NCBI RefSeq assembly: GCF_900240285.1 | Contig: NZ_OESS01000003.1 | Span: forward strand, 682,001-746,000 | DNA from: Halobacillus sp. Marseille-P3879 | Lineage (GTDB): Bacteria; Bacillota; Bacilli; Bacillales; Halobacillaceae | Length of the DNA stretch: 64,000 nucleotides | Direction of reading: 5' to 3' | Shown: positions 59,231 to 64,000 of the stretch, one piece after another | Layout of the letters: every line of letters starts with the position of its first letter | Position numbering within the stretch: position 1 is the stretch's first letter | The notes under the pieces: generated by a model | Database searches by the model: none | The model's input: only the letters and a program-made list of their open reading frames with translations | What the model was told of the DNA's origin: nothing | Made by a program: the position numbers and the translations under genes

Positions 59231-60223
59231 TTAAACTTTCACAATTACTCTGCCTCTAGTCTGTCCTTGCAGGATCTGATTTAAGGTTTCAGGAAGTTCT
59301 TTCAATGAAATTTCCGATTTGATTTCGTCAAATAGATTTGTTGTCTTTAAATCATTGGCTAAGCGGTGCCAAATTTTCTTCCGGGTCGGCATAGGGCAGT
59401 ATACGGAATCTATCCCAATAAGACTGATACCCCTTAAAATAAAAGGATAAACCTCTGTAGGAATTTTAGTTCCGCCTGTTAACCCGCTTACTGCTGCAGC
59501 ACCGTTATATTTCAGTTGACTTAAAATCGATGCAAGTTGCTCTCCTCCGACAGGATCAACGGCAGCAGCCCATCGTTCACTTTGAATCGGCTTAAGCCTG
59601 CCGTCATATACATCTTCTCTGGTAAGTATGTTTTCAGCCCCAAGTTCTTTTAGAAAGGCACTGTGTTCTGTACTTCCAGTGCTTGCTTCCACATGGTACC
59701 CCCGCTTGCTCAACATGGCGACCGCCATGCTTCCAACTCCTCCGGAAGCTCCTGGGACAAGAATTTTTCCGTGATCCGGTTTTAGACCGGTATTTTCTAA
59801 ACGGTGCACCGAGAGAGCTGCAGTGAAGCCGGCAGTCCCATAAATCATAGCCTCTTCCAGACTAATACCATCTGGTAGAGGCACAACCCATTCTCCAGGA
59901 ATAGTTGCATACTCACTGTAACCTCCGTGATGATTTACTCCAATTTCATAACTTGTGGCAATTACAGCGTCTCCGGGCTTAAATCGCGAGTCCCTGGATT
60001 CCACCACTTTCCCTGACAGGTCAATACCCGGTACAATGGGATAGTTCTTAACTAAAGGGTTGTTTGGAGTGGCGACCATCCCATCTTTATAATTTACACT
60101 TGAGTAGTGAACTTTAATTAATACATCACTATCAGGCAGATTGTTTCTTGATAATGAAGTGATCTTGGATTCAATTTCCCCGTTTTCATTTTTATCAATG
60201 GTGTAAGCTTGAAAATCGGACAC
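59231..60223 (-). CDS. yhfP: YhdH/YhfP-family quinone/acryloyl-CoA reductase
   Basis: A 330-residue medium-chain reductase without zinc. VHYSSVNYKDGMVATPNNPL and VPGIDLSGKVVESRDSRFKP are typical of the YhdH/YhfP branch; the NADPH motif is VPGASGGVGSMAVAMLSKRG. Members reduce acryloyl-CoA or related activated alkenes. The start is GTG with CAGGAGGG upstream. A short hydrophilic gene lies 16 bases upstream on the same strand, so the two form an operon. Confidence 0.85.
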   Translation of the reverse strand: MSDFQAYTIDKNENGEIESKITSLSRNNLPDSDVLIKVHYSSVNYKDGMVATPNNPLVKNYPIVPGIDLSGKVVESRDSRFKPGDAVIATSYEIGVNHHGGYSEYATIPGEWVVPLPDGISLEEAMIYGTAGFTAALSVHRLENTGLKPDHGKILVPGASGGVGSMAVAMLSKRGYHVEASTGSTEHSAFLKELGAENILTREDVYDGRLKPIQSERWAAAVDPVGGEQLASILSQLKYNGAAAVSGLTGGTKIPTEVYPFILRGISLIGIDSVYCPMPTRKKIWHRLANDLKTTNLFDEIKSEISLKELPETLNQILQGQTRGRVIVKV

Positions 60224-60239
60224 GTGAAGTCCCTCCTGT

Positions 60240-60452
60240 TTAATCCTTGTCTTCCTTGTTTTTTAAGTCTTCATCGAATTTTTCTTCAGTGGAAGAATCG
60301 TTTTTAGACTGGTGGCCTTTTCTTATTTCACGTTCTTCTTTTTTCATATCTTTATCAGGTACGGGATCCTCGGGTCTCTTTTTTTCTTCCTTAAGCTTTT
60401 TTTCAATCTCTTGGGTGCTGTAGCCATCTCTGTTTTCATTTTCTTTATTCAT
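60240..60452 (-). CDS. Small highly charged hydrophilic protein
   Basis: A 70-residue protein made almost wholly of Lys, Glu, Asp, Arg and Asn (STQEIEKKLKEEKKRPEDP), probably disordered. GGAGGTGA fits the second ATG at 60452 with 6-base spacing; the first ATG at 60458 is too close. No family recognised; it resembles small stress proteins in composition only. Confidence 0.6.
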   Translation of the reverse strand: MNKENENRDGYSTQEIEKKLKEEKKRPEDPVPDKDMKKEEREIRKGHQSKNDSSTEEKFDEDLKNKEDKD

Positions 60453-60458
60453 TATCAT

Positions 60459-60758
60459 TCACCTCCGTAACCTTGTACACTGTGTTCCTTTTTTCAGCAC
60501 TATTTAAACAGCTTATGTAGGTGAAATTTATAACCGTCCAGAAGAATTAGAAAAAACCCCTGCGGCAGGGCGCGGCCACTGAAAAAGTCCTTTCTGCTTT
60601 TAATTTTGTTGTTGCTTCTCACGAATCGCTTATCGGTGGATGCTTGCCGCGGGCACGGGCTCAGCTAACTTGGTCAAGACTTGACCAAGTGGATCTTCGG
60701 CTCGCGCTGTTCCCTATTGTTTTACCTCTGTTAAGGCCACTCCGTCAGGACAGAGGGG
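60459..60758. other. Intergenic region with repeat and palindromes
   Basis: 300 bases holding a family 1 repeat with an inserted palindrome and, at 60721-60760, CCTCTGT and ACAGAGG arms. No gene. Confidence 0.55.
60627..60710 (+). repeat. GC-rich dispersed repeat (family 1) with internal palindrome
   Basis: Blocks CGCTTATCGG, GCCGCGGGCACGGGCTCAGC, ATCTTCGGCTCGCGCTGTTC match the copies at 41841 and 8210. Between them lies CTTGGTCAAG-A-CTTGACCAAG (60669-60689), a perfect palindrome found in no other copy here. Confidence 0.6.
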
Positions 60759-61394
60759 TTAAGACTCGTGATTCTTTAGGTGATTTATCATTCGCTGGAC
60801 CCATGAACTTTTTAAAATATAATCAAAGGCGGTACTGATAACTAAGCCGTGTAGAACCACTCCGAACAATGTTAGGATAACTAATATGATGTGGCCGGCA
60901 CTCGTAGCAGGCTCAAAGTTCGAACGGCCGAAAAACAGAAGAGCTCTAATTGAACGGATAAGAGCATCAAAGTAACTAGTCAAATGAGGTTCTGTGTTTT
61001 TTAAAGGAATGATTAAGATAAAAATAACAATTGTTGTTAATCCTGCTACATAAGAAAGGTGCTGCTTCTTTAAAAATCTGATAAACGGCAGTGTATAATA
61101 CTTCGTAATTGATTTTAAACGAAGTAAATGAAAGATTCTTGCAAATCTGGCGAACTGAAAAACAGCATCGAGAGGGATTACTGCGATGACAAGAAATGGG
61201 TGTTTTTTTACAAATTCCCACTTATGTTCTGCGTGAATAAATCGAATCACAAAATCTATGAAAAAAATTCCCCAGGTCCCCCATACGATATAGCTGTCGT
61301 ATTCTGTCTGCTGCCAAATGGTAGCGATTGATAACGAAGCCAGACCCAGCATAAGGAGTTCGTATACAGTTTGAGTATTTTCTTTTTTCGACAT
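60759..61394 (-). CDS. Ion-channel-like membrane protein without a K+ selectivity filter
   Basis: A 211-residue protein shaped like a small voltage-gated channel: helices S1-S3 (VYELLMLGLASLSIATIW, YIVWGTWGIFFIDFVIRFIH, HPFLVIAVIPLDAVFQFA), an S4-like Arg-rich stretch (RFARIFHLLRLKSITKY), S5 (LSYVAGLTTIVIFILIIP), a pore-loop region and S6 (IILVILTLFGVVLHGLVIST). The pore loop reads SIRALLFFGRSNFEPATSAG with no TVGYG, so it is not an ordinary potassium channel. AGGGGG precedes the ATG. Function unknown. Confidence 0.7.
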   Translation of the reverse strand: MSKKENTQTVYELLMLGLASLSIATIWQQTEYDSYIVWGTWGIFFIDFVIRFIHAEHKWEFVKKHPFLVIAVIPLDAVFQFARFARIFHLLRLKSITKYYTLPFIRFLKKQHLSYVAGLTTIVIFILIIPLKNTEPHLTSYFDALIRSIRALLFFGRSNFEPATSAGHIILVILTLFGVVLHGLVISTAFDYILKSSWVQRMINHLKNHES

Positions 61395-61558
61395 ACATGT
61401 TCCCCCTGGCTGCCAACGATAAATCTATTATACCATTTTGATTAAAATGTCGAATTATGCAGTCAGAATAGTGATTATGGTAAAATAATAGATACAGAAC
61501 TGCAAGAAACTTCCTCTGTTAAGTTTCTCCTGAATTATAATAGAGAGGGAAATCATAC

Positions 61559-62134
61559 TTGAGACGCCTGTTCTATCAAATGGTCTGGCTGTTATTCTTC
61601 ATCCTCGCAGCCGGATTGACGATTTATTCTTTAATTGACACCCAAGACAGCAGGGATGATGTCTACCGTGTGGATGAGGATGAACTTCCGGATGAGCTTC
61701 ATCCCACTGTGGAAAATAAGAAAAATCAACTTCTTGAGGATGCATCTGAGATTGGAATTGATGTGGTAATTACGGACGGGATTCGGACTATTGAAGAGCA
61801 GGAAGAAATCTATGAAAGAGGCCGTACTAAAGAAGGTCAAATTGTAACGTATGCTGAAGGTGGAGAATCTTATCATAATTATGGTTTAGCTGTGGACTTC
61901 GCTTTAAGAACAGAAGAGGGCCGTATTTCATGGAATACCGAGGCAGACAGAAATGATAATGGAGAGGCTGACTGGGTGGAGGTAGCCGAGTTAGCTAAAG
62001 ATCTAGGCTTTGAGTGGGGAGGAGATTGGGAATCTTTTCAAGATTATCCTCACTTGCAGATGGATTTTGGATTAAGCATTCGTGAATTGCAAAATGGCAA
62101 ACGCCCTGAAGCTGAGCCTCCTGAAGAAGAATAA
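61559..62134 (+). CDS. cwlK: M15-family peptidoglycan endopeptidase (CwlK-like)
   Basis: A 191-residue membrane-anchored cell-wall hydrolase. An N-terminal anchor (VWLLFFILAAGLTIYSLI) precedes an M15/VanY-type domain: DGIRTIEEQEEIYERGR, the zinc motif YHNYGLAVDF with His106 and Asp113, and the late WGGDW with PHLQM (His165). It should cut the L-Ala-D-Glu bond of stem peptides outside the membrane, as CwlK does. The start is TTG after GAGGGAAA. The acidic tail PEAEPPEEE is species-specific. Confidence 0.88.
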   Translation: MRRLFYQMVWLLFFILAAGLTIYSLIDTQDSRDDVYRVDEDELPDELHPTVENKKNQLLEDASEIGIDVVITDGIRTIEEQEEIYERGRTKEGQIVTYAEGGESYHNYGLAVDFALRTEEGRISWNTEADRNDNGEADWVEVAELAKDLGFEWGGDWESFQDYPHLQMDFGLSIRELQNGKRPEAEPPEEE

Positions 62135-62166
62135 ATGCCCCGGCCATATAGGCTGGGGCATTTATT
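62130..62166. terminator. Bidirectional terminator between cwlK and the reductase gene
   Basis: AAATGCCCC and GGGGCATTT arms with a short inner stem, between converging genes. Confidence 0.87.
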
Positions 62167-62168
62167 CG

Positions 62169-63083
62169 TTAACTATTCTCATAAGGTTTGATCATGGCGT
62201 GAACAGTCTGGATATAAGGCAGAGAAAGGTTGTGTTCGTCAGCTAATCGAAGTGCCCCTCCGTGTAGATGTTCCACTTCTAAAGTAAGACCTTTGCGGCG
62301 GTCCTGGTGCATTGAGGATGTCATGGAGTCATCGAGTTTATTTAAATTGTTAAAAGCGGTTTCCACATCATCGCTCGTCAATTGGATTCGATTGGCATTG
62401 GCAAGTGATTTCATTTCATTCAACATCTCTTTAGCAATAAGAAAAGTTTCGGGGTGCTGCCTTATTTCACCAATAGGTAAATTAACCGCTGTCGTAATTC
62501 CAGAAAATGAAGTAATAAACATATACTTTTTCCACATGTCTTCGAGAATATTCGGGCTTTGTTTCCCTTTCATATTTGCCTGGCTGCATGCAAGGCTGAG
62601 CTCTTCACAAATCTGCTGTTGAGAAGGGTGCAGTGGCCCAAACACTAAATCGTGGAAGGGACTTGTATGGTGCACGTGACCTTTTTCATCCAAAGTAGCG
62701 ATAATATAAGCCAATCCTCCAATGACAGCTTCTTCTCCAAGTTCCCTTTGTAATATGGTAAGATGTTCGACTCCATTTAATACTGGTAATACTTTAGCCC
62801 CTTTTTGAACGAGCTGTTTCAGCCATGGAAGAGTGCCGGGGAGGTGGTATCCCTTTACAGATAAAAAGACCAGGTCCGCTTCGGAAATCTCATCGGTGCT
62901 CTCGGCTACGTGAAGATCGGGAACTTCATAATCTCCATTTTTACTATGTAATACCAGTCCGTGTTCTCTTAATTGTTGAGCACGTCCTTCACGGACTAAA
63001 TTAATTACTTTATGCCCGGCTTCCTGCCAGCGCGCCCCATAGTAAGCCCCTAAAGCTCCTGCCCCTAATACTACAATCCTCAT
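62169..63083 (-). CDS. panE: Ketopantoate reductase family protein (ApbA/PanE)
   Basis: A 304-residue NADPH-dependent 2-dehydropantoate 2-reductase-like enzyme. The NADPH motif is VVLGAGALGAYYGARW; FLSVKGYHL and LNGVEHLTIL lie in the central part; DMWKKYMFITSFSGITTAVN contains the catalytic Lys region. Length is normal. Several Bacillaceae carry more than one paralogue, so this may be the pantothenate enzyme or one acting on another keto acid. AAGGAGG precedes the ATG. Confidence 0.85.
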   Translation of the reverse strand: MRIVVLGAGALGAYYGARWQEAGHKVINLVREGRAQQLREHGLVLHSKNGDYEVPDLHVAESTDEISEADLVFLSVKGYHLPGTLPWLKQLVQKGAKVLPVLNGVEHLTILQRELGEEAVIGGLAYIIATLDEKGHVHHTSPFHDLVFGPLHPSQQQICEELSLACSQANMKGKQSPNILEDMWKKYMFITSFSGITTAVNLPIGEIRQHPETFLIAKEMLNEMKSLANANRIQLTSDDVETAFNNLNKLDDSMTSSMHQDRRKGLTLEVEHLHGGALRLADEHNLSLPYIQTVHAMIKPYENS

Positions 63084-63102
63084 AGCAAAGCCTCCTTAAT
63101 TT

Positions 63103-63453
63103 TTATACTAATTTGAATTTAGAACTTATTATTTTGTCCAGTTCAATGATACCTTTAATGTACTGATTTAAATAAGACAGCATATCGTTGGAACCTGTTT
63201 TTTTCATTATTTCATAATAATGATCTTCATCATTAAATACGGTCTGCCCAAGTACTAATTCTTCGTCTTCTTCCAGTTCAAATAAATTCAGCATGCCCAT
63301 TGTTCCCTGATTACCCGTCAGTTCATAAGACAAATAAATACTATGGTCTAAGGTGCCGTGGGAGACGAGTATATCTCCTGTTTTCTTTGCCATTTTAAGA
63401 AAGGGCGTAATTTGGTCCTTTTTCACCCTGAAAAAACAGATCACTGTATAAAT
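63103..63453 (-). CDS. DUF1428-like small protein, paralogue 1, apparent ATT start
   Basis: A 116-residue protein, probably of the dimeric alpha-beta barrel type related to DUF1428. It is a paralogue of the next gene (FFRV, LTGNQGTMGMLNLFELEEDE, VFNDEDHYYEIM match FRV, LTGKQGSLGLLNLFDPQDDE, YKSKDHFHEAI). The first standard start, GTG at 63462, sits one base after AAGGAG and cannot be used. An ATT at 63451-63453 aligns exactly with the ATG of the paralogue and lies 8-10 bases from the same Shine-Dalgarno. Function unknown. Confidence 0.65.
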   Translation of the reverse strand: MYTVICFFRVKKDQITPFLKMAKKTGDILVSHGTLDHSIYLSYELTGNQGTMGMLNLFELEEDEELVLGQTVFNDEDHYYEIMKKTGSNDMLSYLNQYIKGIIELDKIISSKFKLV

Positions 63454-63500
63454 GGAAGTCACACTCCTTAATAATAGATACGCCCTTTGAAATCGGCTGC

Positions 63501-63860
63501 CTATGTTTCTGACTCTGCATCTTGAAAAGTAGAGGTAACTACTGAAGTAAAATCCACTACCTCCCGCAGCTGCTCGTAGAGTTGAGTTATTTTGTCATCT
63601 TGCTTCATTTGTTCAATGGCCTCGTGAAAGTGGTCTTTAGACTTATATTCTATTTTTCCTAAAAAGACAACTTCATCATCTTGAGGATCAAATAAATTCA
63701 GAAGCCCTAATGAGCCCTGCTTACCTGTCAATGCATCTTCCTCAAATAGATATGGTGTACAGTCATAGGAGCAGATCGCAGGTTTAAGCTTATTCGTTAT
63801 CTCTATGAAACGACTGGTGTGTTGACGGGGAACTCTAAAAATATACATTGATATGAACAT
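63501..63860 (-). CDS. DUF1428-like small protein, paralogue 2
   Basis: A 119-residue paralogue of the preceding protein, tandem on the same strand with a 47-base gap. The frame opens at a GTG (63869), but GAGGTGG fits the ATG at 63860, giving MFISMYIFRV. The same LTGKQGSLGLLNLFD core as its neighbour. Tandem duplication is clear; the two differ by about half their residues. Function unknown. Confidence 0.7.
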   Translation of the reverse strand: MFISMYIFRVPRQHTSRFIEITNKLKPAICSYDCTPYLFEEDALTGKQGSLGLLNLFDPQDDEVVFLGKIEYKSKDHFHEAIEQMKQDDKITQLYEQLREVVDFTSVVTSTFQDAESET

Positions 63861-63882
63861 TGTCTCCACCTCATCAAAGCTC

Positions 63883-64000
63883 TTATTTTTTTGTCTCTAT
63901 GGCAGCATCAATAAGTAAAACGAGTGACGTAATCGTGTGCATGACCCATCCAACCAGAGGGATGGCGCCAATAAAGCTTGTAATCATACCCAATATGCTT
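63883..64000 (-). CDS. Membrane protein, C-terminal fragment
   Basis: The last 38 residues of a gene entering from the right edge on the minus strand, ending at the TAA 63883-63885. GMITSFIGAIPLVGWVMHTI and a second hydrophobic half (SLVLLIDAAIETKK at the end) show a membrane protein; the family cannot be told from this part. Confidence 0.5.
   Translation of the reverse strand, partial: SILGMITSFIGAIPLVGWVMHTITSLVLLIDAAIETKK

Noticed and set aside
1-64000. tRNA, rRNA, prophage or complete insertion sequence
   Set aside because: No cloverleaf, rRNA segment, phage structural gene or intact transposase was seen on either strand.

Overview
The window reads as a chromosomal segment of a moderately halophilic, spore-forming member of the Bacillaceae, closest in character to Halobacillus and its relatives. 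The base composition is low in G+C and Shine-Dalgarno sites are strong (AAGGAGG type). Many proteins are acidic, and TTG and GTG starts are frequent. Several loci match Bacillus subtilis gene sets (tcyABC, ywrC/D/B/A, sppA-yteJ, ykuK, ywbE, yocS). Two salt-adaptation loci known from Halobacillus are also present: a proline operon in the order reductase-kinase-dehydrogenase (proHJA) and a second glutamine synthetase (glnA2 type). No rRNA, tRNA, CRISPR array or intact mobile element was seen.

Layout. 1-7.5 kb: the end of a response regulator, a CopB-type metal ATPase, a YutJ-like flavoprotein, glutamate dehydrogenase and a cystine ABC importer. 7.5-11.4 kb: accessory DNA with an IS1182 transposase relic, a small inverted-repeat element, a C45 acyltransferase-like hydrolase, an MntA/HepT pair whose toxin motif is degenerate, and a dispersed repeat. 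12-18 kb: a glutamate/dicarboxylate symporter, a YqcI protein, a bile-acid-type symporter, two acetyltransferases, a decayed HIT gene and a Nudix hydrolase. 18-25.5 kb: the ywr locus (Lrp regulator, gamma-glutamyltransferase, two-part chromate transporter), an AIM24 protein, msrA behind a SAM riboswitch, and sppA-yteJ. 25.6-35.3 kb: a lipoprotein, an orphan EutH transporter, a peroxiredoxin, DMT and DHA2 exporters, argS behind a T-box, and small membrane or redox genes. 35.6-39.1 kb: proHJA. 39.1-42 kb: a 21-bp tandem repeat, a NERD protein, a nucleotidyltransferase and small membrane proteins.

42-51.4 kb is one TetR-controlled acyl-CoA operon. It pairs an ACAD11-like dehydrogenase with a separate APH-type kinase, as in the fused eukaryotic ACAD10/11 enzymes, which suggests breakdown of 4-hydroxy acids. 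A ComB-type phosphatase sits inside it. 52.5-56.3 kb is an unrecognised divergent locus: a JAMM metalloprotease, two coiled-coil proteins and two small proteins, with three promoter-like sites resembling the sporulation factor sigma-E. This is the best candidate for an undescribed system. 56.4-64 kb: glnA2 with a consensus GlnR/TnrA operator, a DUF2188 protein, ywbE, a YhfP-type reductase, a channel-like protein without a K+ filter, a CwlK-type endopeptidase, a ketopantoate-reductase-like enzyme and tandem DUF1428-like paralogues.

A theme across the window is that at least three genes appear to start at ATT, and a fourth (NERD) also lacks a canonical start where homology says it should begin.
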